DNA of 48,905 bases from Burkholderiales bacterium (GCA_016703325.1 JADJCH010000066.1:1-48905), one strand, 5' to 3'. Shown: positions 16,489 to 25,629, numbered from the stretch's first letter. Notes: generated by a model not told the origin, from the letters alone. Made by a program: numbers and translations.

Positions 16489-17376
16489 ATGGCCCGTCCC
16501 GCCCGCCTGCCCCCCCTGCACGCCCTCAGCGCCTTCGAGAGCGCAGCCCGCCTCGGCGGTTTTGCGCCCGCCGCCGCGGAGCTGTGCATCACGCCCAGCG
16601 CGGTGAGCCACCGCATCCGCCTGCTGGAGGCGCAGCTGGGCGAGCAGCTGTTCGAGCGCACGCCCGGCGGGGTGCGGTTGACGGAGGCCGGCCGGCGCTG
16701 TCTGGCGGGTGTGCGGGAGGCCTTCGGCACGCTGGCGCAGCTGTCGCGTGGGCGTGACGACGCGCCGGTGCGGCTGGTGGTCGGCACGCCGCCCACCTTC
16801 GCGCGCGAGCTGCTGATCCCGCAGCTGCCGGACTTTTACCGCCAGTGGCCGGACATCGAGCTGGAGGTGGCGGTGGCCGCGCCGCTGCAGGAGCGACCGG
16901 ACCGGCACGATGTGGACATCCGCTATGGCAGCGGCGAGCTCGGCGCGCCGGACGGGCGTCCGCGGTTGCGCCTGTTCGAGGACCGCTGGGTGGTGCTGGC
17001 CGCGCCGGCCTGTGTGCAGGCGCAAGGCCTGGCGACGCCGGCCGATCTGCTGCGTGCCGAACGCCTGCGCAGCCCGCTGGTGGGCTGGTCGGCCTGGTGG
17101 CAGGCGGCGGGGCTGGCCGAGGGGCTGGCCGAGCCGCAGCGCGGGCCGGTGTTCAGCGACCTGGGCATCCTGCTGGAAGCCGCAGCCAGCGGCCTGGGCG
17201 TGGCGCTGTGCTCCGAGCGGCTGTCGCGTCGTTGGGTGGCGGAGGGACGCCTGCAACAGCTCTTCGACCTGGCGGTGCCGGCCGAGCGCAGCTACGACCT
17301 GCTGGCCGACGCCGCGGCGCTGGCCCGCCCGGAGGTGGCGGCCTTTGTCGACTGGCTCACCGCCCGGCTGGGCTGA
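16489..17376 (+). CDS. LysR-family regulator, GcvA-like, divergent from lut
   Basis: A 295-residue LysR-type regulator with the N-terminal winged helix (LHALSAFESAARLGGFAPAA, then ELCITPSAVSHRIRLLEAQL, residues about 10-65) and a periplasmic-binding-like effector domain. The opening PPLHALSAFESAARLGGF and the AVSHRI helix are typical of the GcvA/AmpR-like branch. Divergent placement upstream of lutA suggests that it controls lactate use; an indirect or different target cannot be ruled out. Intact. Confidence 0.87.
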   Translation: MARPARLPPLHALSAFESAARLGGFAPAAAELCITPSAVSHRIRLLEAQLGEQLFERTPGGVRLTEAGRRCLAGVREAFGTLAQLSRGRDDAPVRLVVGTPPTFARELLIPQLPDFYRQWPDIELEVAVAAPLQERPDRHDVDIRYGSGELGAPDGRPRLRLFEDRWVVLAAPACVQAQGLATPADLLRAERLRSPLVGWSAWWQAAGLAEGLAEPQRGPVFSDLGILLEAAASGLGVALCSERLSRRWVAEGRLQQLFDLAVPAERSYDLLADAAALARPEVAAFVDWLTARLG

Positions 17377-17526
17377 ACCCCGAGTCCACCCCGCAGCGCC
17401 GCGACCCGGGGTGAGGGGGCGCGGGCAGGGCAGGGCGGGGCGGTCGGTGGGCAACATCGACCCGCATGGTCCCGGCAACCCGACCGCCTGCCAAGCGAAT
17501 GTTTTTCAGCAGGGGGCGAAGCGTTT

Positions 17527-18738
17527 TCAACAGGCCTGTGTCGACGCCGGTTCGGACTCCGGTTCGGACTCCGATGCCGTGCTGCGCGCGGCCGCCGGGT
17601 TGCGGCCGCGCGCCATGGGCAAGCGCTCCATCAGGTAGCACAGGCAGTCCTGGCGTACCACCCGGGCGTCCAGTGTCAGCATCGCCGGCATGGCGGCCCG
17701 GGACAGCCGCAGCTCGCCCTCGCGCACCTGGAAGCACCGCGCCGTGATGTCGGCCCCGGCCTCGTCCTCGGCCCGCAGGGGCATCGGGTGGCGGCTGCGG
17801 CCGAAGCGCCGGCCCGCCGCCAGTTCGCGGAAGTTGAGGCGGTCCAGTCGTGCGTCCAGCCACAGGTCACAGCCGGGGGGCAGGGGGGCGATGTCCTCCT
17901 GGATGCCTTCGGGCGGGGCGAAGTCGAAGCGCACCTCTTCGCGCACCTTCACCCGCGCCAGCGTGTGGTACAGGTCCAGGTCGCCCTCCTGCCGGCCGTG
18001 GTCCGGGAACTCGGACAGGTGCAGCGCCGCGGCCAGGAAGCGCGCCGCCTCTGCCTCGTTGGCGGCCACGCCGGGCTTGCCGCATTCCACCGCCACGGCC
18101 GGGCACAGCGGCGTGAAGGCCGCCGTCTGCGTGCCCGGCAGGCCGCGGAACAGCACGACGGTGCGGGAGAACAGCCGTGCCAGGTGCAGGTGCGCCGGCG
18201 TGTTTTGGCAGACGATGCCGTAGTGCGGGTTCAGGCCGGTGTTGTTGTGGAGGTCGATGGCGGCAAACAGACCCCGCTCGCACTGCAGCCGATGCACTTC
18301 GGCCATCAGCAGCTGTTCCGGCGACCCCAGATACTCCACCGCGCCGGGCCAGACGCGGTTGTGGTCGGGCTGACCGTCCAGCCGGCGCAGACCCTGGCGG
18401 GCCGCCTGGACATTGCCGATCAGCACGGTGAGTGCACGCGGCAGGCGGTCCTGCCGGTGGGCCAGGGCCTCGCGCAGCAGCTGCTGCACGGCCACCCAGC
18501 CGACGTCTTCGTTGCCGTGCAGCAGCACCGAGACGAACAGCTCCGGCTGGCGCCGCCCGGGCAGGTGCAGCAGGGTGGGGCCGGTGAGGTGGTGGTGCAG
18601 CTCCCGGGCGGGGCAGTCCAGCAGACCCGGCAGGTGGCGCGGCAGGTCGGACAGGCGCTCGAAGTGGTATTGGGAAAGCGACAGGGACAGGGTGGGCAGC
18701 ATGTCGGTGGGGGGCATCGGTTTCATTCGGTCGGTCAT
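17527..18738 (-). CDS. AstE/AspA-like zinc deacylase (succinylglutamate desuccinylase/aspartoacylase family)
   Basis: A protein of about 403 residues from the AstE/AspA branch of M14-like zinc hydrolases. The first zinc motif HGNE lies in FVSVLLHGNEDVGW and a downstream histidine in AAIDLHNNTGLNPHYG; a third block is TAAFTPLCPAVAVECGKPG. These enzymes remove acyl groups or cleave amide bonds of amino acid conjugates. No arginine-catabolism (ast) genes are nearby; instead it follows a GCS2-family ligase gene, which suggests a different substrate. The tail has a short Ser-Glu-Pro repeat (SESEPESEP). The start is ambiguous: ATGs at 18762 and 18738 both fit, and the first overlaps the GCS2 stop by 13 bases. 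I prefer 18738, with about 75% confidence that the true start is one of the two. Confidence 0.72.
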   Translation of the reverse strand: MTDRMKPMPPTDMLPTLSLSLSQYHFERLSDLPRHLPGLLDCPARELHHHLTGPTLLHLPGRRQPELFVSVLLHGNEDVGWVAVQQLLREALAHRQDRLPRALTVLIGNVQAARQGLRRLDGQPDHNRVWPGAVEYLGSPEQLLMAEVHRLQCERGLFAAIDLHNNTGLNPHYGIVCQNTPAHLHLARLFSRTVVLFRGLPGTQTAAFTPLCPAVAVECGKPGVAANEAEAARFLAAALHLSEFPDHGRQEGDLDLYHTLARVKVREEVRFDFAPPEGIQEDIAPLPPGCDLWLDARLDRLNFRELAAGRRFGRSRHPMPLRAEDEAGADITARCFQVREGELRLSRAAMPAMLTLDARVVRQDCLCYLMERLPMARGRNPAAARSTASESEPESEPASTQAC

Positions 18739-18749
18739 TGCCGGGGCGA

Positions 18750-20219
18750 TCACAATGGCCATTCATGCACTGGCCGGCCGCTGCGCTGCTGCGCCAGGTA
18801 GTCGGCAGTGAGTCGGAACAGGTCCTGGTGGCGGCGGTGGTGCGCCAGCTGCCAGGCCGCGCCGTTGCGCCGCGTGCGCAGCCGGGCGCAGAGGAGGCCG
18901 AGGTGGCGCTCGATGTCGTCGCGGTGAATGTCCAGCGCCTCCAGCCCCTGGCGGGCCAGCGGCAGCAGCCGCTCCAGCAGCTCGGTGACCGGGTGCTCCC
19001 GGCCGTCCAGCCACTGCAGCCGCGCGCCCAGGCCATGGCGGGCGGCGCGGTAGAAGTTCTCCCGCGCCGCCGCAAAAGGCAGCTGCGACTCCGGCGGCAG
19101 GTCCTGGCGCGCCAGGCGGTCCACACAGCCGTAGAAGAAGGCCGCGTTGGCCAGCATGTCGGGGATGCTCGGGCCGGCGGGCATGACGCGCTGCTCCAGC
19201 CGCAGGTGTGGGCGGCCGTCCGGCTCGAAGCCGATCAGCAGCCGGTTCCAGCGCCAGAGGGTGCCGTTGTGCAGCCGCAGGTGGGCAAAACGTTCGGGGG
19301 GTGCGTCGCTGCACATCGGCAGCAGCACCGGGTGGCGCCGCAGGTTGTCCGCAAAGAGCTCGGTGGGGTCGGCACCGACATAGCCGCTGCCGAAGCTGAC
19401 GCGGCGGCGCTCCAGGGTGGCGGCATCGGCCCGGTCGCCGGCCTCGCCGCCGCACAGGCTGGCCTCGCCGCAGTCCACCGCCTGCTCGAACAGCGGGATG
19501 CGGGTTTCGTGCCACAGCGCGTGGCCGAAAAGGAAGGGCGAGTTGGCTGCCAGCGCCAGCAGCGGTGCACTCAGGATGACCGAGGCGTTGTGATGCCGCC
19601 CCATCTGCGCCAGCGGCGCCTGCAGGTGCAGCTGGAAGGAGGTGGTGGCCGCCTCCAGCATCACGTCTTCATGCAGGGTGTCCAGCCCGGGGGTGTCCTC
19701 CTCGGCGGCGTGGATGTGCAGGCGCAGCGGCCGGCCGCCCCGGGCCGCCAGCACCTGCTCATTGAGCGCCAGGTAGCGCGGCGAGGGCGTCATGCTGCCC
19801 AGGTTCAGGTCCTGCTCGCGCAGCGTGGGCAGGGTGCCGATGGCCAGCACGGTGGCTTCCTCCTGCCGCGCCTGGTCCTGGCAGCGCTGCCAGGTGGCCG
19901 ACAGCTCGGTCTCCAGCCGCCGCAGCGCTGGGCCTTCCAGCGTCTGCGGGCTGCCGTTGAGCTCGATGTTGAAGCGCGACAGCTCCGGCACCACCAGCGG
20001 GTCCGCCAGCGCGGCCAGGAAGCTTTGGTTGCAGGGTTTGGGGAAATGGTTGTGGTCCAGCAGCCAGGCCTCCAGCTCGAAGCCGGCGCGCCGTGCCCGC
20101 GGCGCGAAGCCATGCTCGGCGAACATCTGCCGCGCCAGGTCGGTTTCCTGCCGCAGCGCCGCACCGAAGCGCCGGAAGTCCTCCGCGGTGAAGTGGGTGC
20201 TGGTGATTTCCTGGCCCAT
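18750..20219 (-). CDS. GCS2-family carboxylate-amine ligase (glutamate-cysteine ligase-like)
   Basis: A 489-residue protein of the GCS2 superfamily, the fold of plant/bacterial glutamate-cysteine ligases and YbdK-type enzymes. Diagnostic pieces are GFELEAWLLDHNHFPKP at the N-terminus (the E-x-E metal site), FNIELNGSPQTLEG, LNLGSMTPSPRYLALNE, a histidine-rich HIHAAEEDTPGLDT block and ASVILSAPLLALAANSPFLFG. It probably couples ATP to form a peptide or amide bond; the substrates are unknown. The start at 20219 has GGAG six bases upstream; a GTG at 20225 is also possible. The next gene, an AstE-like hydrolase, begins at the stop, so they form one transcription unit. No gshB or ATP-grasp gene is adjacent, so a normal glutathione pathway is not indicated. 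Confidence 0.8.
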   Translation of the reverse strand: MGQEITSTHFTAEDFRRFGAALRQETDLARQMFAEHGFAPRARRAGFELEAWLLDHNHFPKPCNQSFLAALADPLVVPELSRFNIELNGSPQTLEGPALRRLETELSATWQRCQDQARQEEATVLAIGTLPTLREQDLNLGSMTPSPRYLALNEQVLAARGGRPLRLHIHAAEEDTPGLDTLHEDVMLEAATTSFQLHLQAPLAQMGRHHNASVILSAPLLALAANSPFLFGHALWHETRIPLFEQAVDCGEASLCGGEAGDRADAATLERRRVSFGSGYVGADPTELFADNLRRHPVLLPMCSDAPPERFAHLRLHNGTLWRWNRLLIGFEPDGRPHLRLEQRVMPAGPSIPDMLANAAFFYGCVDRLARQDLPPESQLPFAAARENFYRAARHGLGARLQWLDGREHPVTELLERLLPLARQGLEALDIHRDDIERHLGLLCARLRTRRNGAAWQLAHHRRHQDLFRLTADYLAQQRSGRPVHEWPL

Positions 20220-20225
20220 CGTCAC

Positions 20226-20436
20226 TCCGTTGCGCTGTGGCCCTTGTCTGCATCGTCGCTGCCCGCTGCCCGCAGTGCACGCGCTGCCGTGGCCGCCGCT
20301 TGAGGCGGGTCAAGTCCGGCGTGGTCCAGCGGCCACGGACAGGGCGGAGATCGCCCGCGGCAGGTCAGGGCGAAAGGAACGGCGTTCCAGTTGCGGCTAA
20401 CCTGCGCGGTCGCACTGCCACCCCTCTCCTGTCAAC
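20226..20436. other. Divergent intergenic region, GCS2 gene / MFS gene
   Basis: About 210 bases containing both upstream regions. I see no clear operator or promoter pair. Confidence 0.35.
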
Positions 20437-21696
20437 GTGTCCACACCTGCTCAGCCTCTGCGTTCTTCCCTGCTGACGCCCGACCTGCTGGTCATCCTGG
20501 CCGGGGTGACGGCAGCGCTGCACGTGGGCAAGCTGCCACCGGCGCTGCCGGTGCTGCGCGAAGCCCTGGGGGTGACGCTGCTGCAGGCGGGTTTCCTGCT
20601 GTCGCTGGTGCAGTTGGCCGGCATGACCTGCGGGCTGCTGGTGGGACTGGCGGCCGATGGACTGGGGCTGCGGCGCAGTGTGCTGGCCGGGTTGGTCACG
20701 CTGGCGCTGGCCAGTGCGGCGGGTGGTTTTGCGAGCACGCCGACCGAGCTGCTGGGGTTGCGGGCGCTGGAGGGGTTTGGCTTCCTGCTGGCCTCGTTGC
20801 CGGCGCCCAGCCTGATCCGCCGGCTGGTGCCCGAGCAGCACCTGAGCCGCCGGCTCGGCCTGTGGGGCGCCTACATGCCCACCGGCACCGGCCTGGCGCT
20901 GCTGGCCGGGCCCTGGGTGATCGGCCTGTGGCACTGGCCCGCCTGGTGGTGGACCCTGGCGGCCTGGACCGCGCTGATGGCGTTGTGGGTGGCCCGCGCG
21001 GTGCCGGCCGACCCGCCGCGCGGGGCCCCATCACCCGCTGCGGTGCAGCGGCCCGCGGGGGCGGGCAATGACAGTGACCTCTGGGGGCGCCTGCGCGCCA
21101 CGCTGGGCAGCCCGGGGCCCTGGCTGGTGGCGCTGAGTTTCGCGGCCTACTCCAGCCAGTGGCTGGCGGTGATCGGCTTCCTGCCCATGCTCTACGCGCA
21201 GGCCGGGCTGAGCGCGCCGGTGGCCGGGGCGCTGACGGCGCTGGCCTCGGCGGTCAACATCATCGGCAATGTGGGGGCGGGCCGGCTGCTGTGGCGCGGT
21301 TGGCCGGCACCGCGGCTGCTGGCGCTGGGTTTCCTGGCGATGGGTCTGGGCAGCGCGCTGGCCTTTGGTTTGCCCGAGGGCGAAGGCGCCTGGCGGCCGG
21401 CGCTGCGTTATGCCGCGGTGCTGGTTTTCTCCGCTCTGGGCGGGTTGATTCCGGGGGCGCTGTTCTCGCTGGCGGTACGGTTGGCGCCGGGTGAGCGCAG
21501 CGTGTCCACCACCGTCGGCTTCGTGCAGCAGTGGTCCTCCATCGGGCAGTTCTGCGGGCCGCCGCTGGTGGCCGCGGTGGCGGCTGCCACGGGTGGCTGG
21601 CATTGGACGGCACTGGTCACCGCCGGCTGCATGGCCGCGGGTCTGGGGTTGACGCTGGCGACGGCGGTGCTTCTGCGGCGACACGCAGCGGGGTGA
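20437..21696 (+). CDS. Major facilitator superfamily transporter
   Basis: A 419-residue membrane protein with about twelve hydrophobic segments in two sixes, and a charged loop in the middle (about 185-215). The loop between segments 2 and 3 carries GLAADGLGLRRSVL, close to the MFS motif A. The sequence resembles cyanate/nitrate-type or sugar-efflux MFS members (a PTGTGLALLAGP block), but the substrate cannot be given. The GTG start at 20437 was chosen because it precedes the first membrane segment by the usual distance. It converges on the AlkC-like gene. Intact. Confidence 0.78.
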   Translation: MSTPAQPLRSSLLTPDLLVILAGVTAALHVGKLPPALPVLREALGVTLLQAGFLLSLVQLAGMTCGLLVGLAADGLGLRRSVLAGLVTLALASAAGGFASTPTELLGLRALEGFGFLLASLPAPSLIRRLVPEQHLSRRLGLWGAYMPTGTGLALLAGPWVIGLWHWPAWWWTLAAWTALMALWVARAVPADPPRGAPSPAAVQRPAGAGNDSDLWGRLRATLGSPGPWLVALSFAAYSSQWLAVIGFLPMLYAQAGLSAPVAGALTALASAVNIIGNVGAGRLLWRGWPAPRLLALGFLAMGLGSALAFGLPEGEGAWRPALRYAAVLVFSALGGLIPGALFSLAVRLAPGERSVSTTVGFVQQWSSIGQFCGPPLVAAVAAATGGWHWTALVTAGCMAAGLGLTLATAVLLRRHAAG

Positions 21697-21722
21697 GTCC
21701 GCTGCGAGCAGGGCCGGAGGGT

Positions 21723-22847
21723 TCAACCCGGCACAAGTTCGAAGCCGCCCAGCTCCCTGACCTCGCCATTGATCATCGTTTCCACCCGGTGCCATCCCGG
21801 GTGGTGCCGGCGAGTGGTCAGTGGCGCCAGCGAGATGCGTTTGCCCAGCCGCAGACGCTCGCCGGGGGCCAGGGTGGCATCGCCCAGACGGAACACCTTG
21901 GGGCTGCTGCGACCGTCGGCCTTGACGAAGTGCACCCGCAGGTCCACCCGCAGCGGCAGCGGCTCCTTCGCCGGGTTGTGCAGCGTCAGCTCGACGCGCA
22001 CGCCGGCATCGGGGCCCTGGTGGGGTTGTGCGGGCTCGAAACGGGCGGCCACGATCTCGGCCTGCTGCCGGTTTGGTCCGTAGCCGATCAGCGCCAGTGC
22101 CTCGGCCTGACCCTGCTTGAGCAGCGTGCGCAGCGCGTGGGTGATCAGCTGGCGTCGTGGCGCTGGGGCGTCGGCCCACCAGCGGCGGGCAGTGTCCAGC
22201 AGCAGGTGGGGGTGATCCTTGCCCAGGTCGTTCAGGTGGTTGGCCACCGAGCGGCGCACATAGGGTTCCGGGTCGTCGCGCAGTCGCTCCAGCAGGGCGA
22301 GTACCGGCAGCGGGTCGGCACCGAAGCGGTACAGCCGCGGGGCCCAGGGCAGGCGCGGCCGGGTGCCTTCGCTCACCAGCCGGCGCACGTGGGCGCTGGG
22401 GTCACGGCTCCAGTGCTCCAGCTGGGACAGCAGCCCGGTGGGGTCCTGGTCGAGAAAGGGCCGGATGGCGAACTCGGCGGTGAACCGCTGAGTCAGCGTG
22501 TGCAGCGCCTGCAGCGACAGGTTCGGGTGGCCCAGGCCGCAGCGGGCCACGAACTCGGTGTGTGGCAGGTAGAAAAAGGGAGCCAGGGCCTGGCCCGCGG
22601 GGGCAGGCTGCGGCGTTGCGATGGAGGCCAGCAACAGCTCCAGGGCCCGTGGGTAGTCGTCGGGCAGGTGGCGCTGCAGGGCCGCGGCCAGGTGGCGCCC
22701 GCGCGGCATCAGTTCCAGGGCCTCGTAGCCGTCCAGCGCATCGGCCAGGAAGGCTTGCACATCGAACTCCGGCCAGGCCTGCCGGACCTCGGCCGCGAGG
22801 CGTCTGGCGATCTCTGGGCCGTACCGTGCCTTGAGGGGTTCTGCCAT
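21723..22847 (-). CDS. AlkC-like DNA glycosylase (HEAT-like repeats with C-terminal Ig-like domain)
   Basis: A 374-residue protein of the AlkC/AlkD alkyl-base glycosylase superfamily. The helical HEAT-like repeats fill residues about 1-260 (blocks such as FLDQDPTGLLSQLEHWSRDPSAHVRRLVSEGTRPRLPW and DDPEPYVRRSVANHLNDLGKDHP). The last 110 residues are beta-rich (VRVELTLHNPAKEPLPLRVDLRVHFVKADG...GDATLAPGERLRLGKRISLAPL), fitting the Ig-like domain found in many AlkC proteins and absent from AlkD. These enzymes excise 3-methylated bases without flipping them. It sits alone between a converging transporter and an upstream dehydrogenase gene on the same strand. Confidence 0.8.
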   Translation of the reverse strand: MAEPLKARYGPEIARRLAAEVRQAWPEFDVQAFLADALDGYEALELMPRGRHLAAALQRHLPDDYPRALELLLASIATPQPAPAGQALAPFFYLPHTEFVARCGLGHPNLSLQALHTLTQRFTAEFAIRPFLDQDPTGLLSQLEHWSRDPSAHVRRLVSEGTRPRLPWAPRLYRFGADPLPVLALLERLRDDPEPYVRRSVANHLNDLGKDHPHLLLDTARRWWADAPAPRRQLITHALRTLLKQGQAEALALIGYGPNRQQAEIVAARFEPAQPHQGPDAGVRVELTLHNPAKEPLPLRVDLRVHFVKADGRSSPKVFRLGDATLAPGERLRLGKRISLAPLTTRRHHPGWHRVETMINGEVRELGGFELVPG

Positions 22848-22859
22848 GCCGGGGAGGAC

Positions 22860-23918
22860 TCAGCCGTTGAGGATGCGGCTGACCAGCGCGGCGGTGAATT
22901 GCTTCGTGTTCGCCTGGCCGCCCAGGTCGCCGGTGCGCACCCGATCGATGTTGAGCGTGGCGTCAATGGCGCTGCGCAGACGGGCAGCCTTGTCCAGGTG
23001 GCCCACATGCTCCAGCATCATGGCCGCCGCCAGCATCAGCGCGATGGGGTTGGCGATGCCCTGCCCGGCGATGTCCGGCGCGCTGCCGTGCACCGCCTCG
23101 AAGATGGCGGCGTCGCGGCCGATGTTGGCGCCCGGCGCCATGCCCAGGCCGCCCACCAGGCCGGCCACCAGGTCCGACAGGATGTCGCCGAACAGGTTGG
23201 TGGTCACCAGCACGTCGAACTGCCAGGGGTTGAGCACCAGCTTCATCGCGCAGGCGTCGACGATGACGGTCTCGAAGGCGATGCGGTCCTTGTACTTCTG
23301 CTCGTACAGGCGCTCGGCGGTTTCCTTGAAGATGCCGGTGAGCGCCTTCATGATGTTGGCCTTGTGCACGATCGTGACCTTCTTGCGACCGGTGGCGATG
23401 GCGTGCTCGAAGGCGTACTCCAGGATGCGGGTGCAGCCGGCGCGGGTGTTGATGCCGGTGGCCATGGCCACCGCGTGGGGGTCGTCCTCGATCTTCACGT
23501 AGTGTTCGTGGCCGATGTACAGACCCTCCAGGTTCTCCCGCACCACCACCAGGTCGATCTTGTCGAAGCGCCCGCCCGGGATGATGGTTCGCGCCGGGCG
23601 CAGGTTGGCATACAGCTGGAATTCCTCGCGCAGCCGCACGTTGGAGGAGCGGTAGCCGCCTCCGGAGGGTGTTTCCAGCGGGCCCTTGAGCGCCAGGCGG
23701 GTGCGGCGGATGCTGTCCAGCGTGTCCGGTGGCAGCGGGTCGTTGCAGGTCTGCACGCCGCCCAGCCCGGCGATCTGGCGGTCCCAGACGAAGGGGTCGC
23801 CCAGGGCGTCCAGCGCTGCCAGCGTGGCATCGACGATTTCGGGGCCGATGCCGTCACCCGGGATCAGGGTGGCCGGAATCTCACGGGCGGGGGTCGAGGC
23901 GGTGCTGGGGTTGGGCAT
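22860..23918 (-). CDS. NAD-type isocitrate/isopropylmalate-family dehydrogenase
   Basis: A 352-residue beta-decarboxylating dehydrogenase. The family signature NLFGDILSDLVAGLVGGLGMAPGANIG is at about residues 220-250, and the substrate loop SSNVRLREEFQLYANLRPAR is near 95. The shape of the loop favours the NAD-dependent isocitrate dehydrogenase group (TCA cycle) over leuB; tartrate or homoisocitrate dehydrogenases are alternatives. The start at 23918 is the first ATG before the conserved PATLIPGDGIGPEI block, without a strong ribosome site. It lies 12 bases upstream of the AlkC-like gene on the same strand. Intact. Confidence 0.82.
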   Translation of the reverse strand: MPNPSTASTPAREIPATLIPGDGIGPEIVDATLAALDALGDPFVWDRQIAGLGGVQTCNDPLPPDTLDSIRRTRLALKGPLETPSGGGYRSSNVRLREEFQLYANLRPARTIIPGGRFDKIDLVVVRENLEGLYIGHEHYVKIEDDPHAVAMATGINTRAGCTRILEYAFEHAIATGRKKVTIVHKANIMKALTGIFKETAERLYEQKYKDRIAFETVIVDACAMKLVLNPWQFDVLVTTNLFGDILSDLVAGLVGGLGMAPGANIGRDAAIFEAVHGSAPDIAGQGIANPIALMLAAAMMLEHVGHLDKAARLRSAIDATLNIDRVRTGDLGGQANTKQFTAALVSRILNG

Positions 23919-24120
23919 GGTGGCGAGGTGTCGGGGGAGGTGGCGTGCGACCCAGCATACCCTGTGCCAGCGCAGGCCAGGAGGCCAGGAGACCGGGCAG
24001 GCTGCCGGAGCTGGCCGGTGCCGTCCTGTCAGGATCTGCAGGTCTTGAGCCACTACGATGCAGGTAGCGGGCCTGGGCCTGACCCACCGTACCTGCAAGC
24101 AAACCTGGGCTTTGATCAAG
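23919..24120. other. Divergent intergenic region, dehydrogenase / solute-binding protein
   Basis: About 200 bases. No gene is seen; the region must hold the two divergent promoters, but I could not choose convincing elements. Confidence 0.35.
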
Positions 24121-25629
24121 ATGGCCGACTCCCTTCATCGCCGCCGCCTGCTGGCGGTACTGCCCGCCCTGGCGCTGGCCGACTGGCCGCTGCAGGCCCT
24201 GGCCCAGCGCCGCATCGCGCGCGACAGCGCCGTGATCGGCATGACGCTGGAACCCCCGGGGCTGGATCCCACCTCCGGTGCGGCCTCGGCGATCGCCGAG
24301 GTGGTGCTGTACAACGTCTTCGAGACCCTCACCAAGATCCGGGGTGACGGCAGCATCGTGCCCCTGCTGGCGCAGTCCTGGACGGTGACGCCGGACAACA
24401 AGACCTGGGCCTTCAAGCTGCGCCCCGGGGTGCGGTTTCACAACGGCGAGCCCTGTGATGCCGCCGCGGTGAAGTTCAGCTTTGAGCGGGCCGCGGCCGA
24501 GGGCAGCCTGAACAAGGACCGGGCGGTCTTCGCCAACCTCTTCAACATCCGCGCCACCGATGACAGCACGCTGGTGCTGACGCTGAGGAATCCCAATCCG
24601 GACCTTCTGTTCCAGCTCGGCCAGGCCACCGCGGTGATCGTCGAACCCAAGAGCGTCGCCGGCAACGCCAGCCAGCCGGTGGGCACGGGCCCGTACCGGC
24701 TGGAGCGCTGGACCAAGGGCTCGAGCATCACCCTGGTGCGCTGGCCGGAACACCGCGATGCCCGCCAGATCGCACTGGCCAAGGTGACGTTGCGCTTCAT
24801 CAGCGAGGTGGCGGCACAAATGGCGGCCCTGCTGTCCGGCGACATCGACGCCTTTCCACGTGTGGCGGCCGGGCGCAGCCTGGAGCAGTTCCGGCGCGAC
24901 CGGCGCTGGCAGGTCATCGTCAGCGGCTCGCGCGCAAAGACGATCCTGGCCATCAACAACAAGCGCAAGCCGCTGGACGACGTGCGGGTGCGCCGCGCGA
25001 TTGCCTCGGCGATCGACCGCAAGGCCGTGATCGAAGGTGCGGCAGACGGCTTCGGCGTGCCCATCGGCAGCTTTTACGTGCCCGGCGCTCCGGGTTATGT
25101 GGATCTGACCGCGGTGAACGCCTACCAGCCCGAGCGCTCGCGCAGCCTCTTGCGCGAGGCCGGCATCGCCACTCCGCTGGAGTTGACGATGAAGCTGCCG
25201 CCCACCCCCTATGCCCGCCAGGGCGGCGAGGTGATCGCCGCGCAGCTGGCCAAGGTGGGCATCGTCGCCAGGCTGGAGAACGTGGAGTGGGCGCAGTGGT
25301 TGTCCGGCGTCTACAAGGACAAGGCCTACGACCTGACGCTGATTTCGCACGTGGAGCCGCTGGACTTCGGCAACTTCGCGCGGCCGGGTTACTACTGGAA
25401 CTACGAGTCGGCGCGTTTCAACGAACTCTGGTCCAAGGTCAACGGCACGGCCGATGCCGCCCAGCGCCACCGCCTGCTGTCCGAGGCGCAGCGGCTGGTG
25501 GCCGATGACGCGGTGGCCGCCTACCTCTACCAGCCCACCTGGATCACGGTGGCCAAGGCAGGCCTGGCCGGGCTGTGGAAGGACATGCCGATCTTCGCCA
25601 ACGACCTCGCGGCGCTGCGCTGGGAATGA
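24121..25629 (+). CDS. ABC transporter solute-binding protein, family 5 (peptide/oligopeptide type)
   Basis: A 502-residue periplasmic binding protein of the DppA/OppA family. An N-terminal signal begins MADSLHRRRLLAVLPALALA with an Arg pair before a hydrophobic core, compatible with Tat export. The body follows the family pattern: EPPGLDPTSGAASAIAEVVLYNVFETL, SWTVTPDNKTWAFKLRPGVRFHNGEPCDAAAVKFSFER and VGTGPYRLERW. The start at 24121 is the ATG before the signal. No permease or ATPase genes flank it, so it is an orphan component whose transporter is elsewhere. Substrate unknown. Confidence 0.88.
   Translation: MADSLHRRRLLAVLPALALADWPLQALAQRRIARDSAVIGMTLEPPGLDPTSGAASAIAEVVLYNVFETLTKIRGDGSIVPLLAQSWTVTPDNKTWAFKLRPGVRFHNGEPCDAAAVKFSFERAAAEGSLNKDRAVFANLFNIRATDDSTLVLTLRNPNPDLLFQLGQATAVIVEPKSVAGNASQPVGTGPYRLERWTKGSSITLVRWPEHRDARQIALAKVTLRFISEVAAQMAALLSGDIDAFPRVAAGRSLEQFRRDRRWQVIVSGSRAKTILAINNKRKPLDDVRVRRAIASAIDRKAVIEGAADGFGVPIGSFYVPGAPGYVDLTAVNAYQPERSRSLLREAGIATPLELTMKLPPTPYARQGGEVIAAQLAKVGIVARLENVEWAQWLSGVYKDKAYDLTLISHVEPLDFGNFARPGYYWNYESARFNELWSKVNGTADAAQRHRLLSEAQRLVADDAVAAYLYQPTWITVAKAGLAGLWKDMPIFANDLAALRWE

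Noticed and set aside
17550..17575. Short tandem repeat of TTCGGACTCC
   Set aside because: It encodes the Ser-Glu-Pro repeat at the end of the AstE-like protein, so it is explained as coding slippage rather than a regulatory repeat.
21531..24347. Very long plus-strand frame across the AlkC and dehydrogenase genes
   Set aside because: It runs antisense to two well-recognised genes and its translation is low-complexity; a GC-driven shadow frame.
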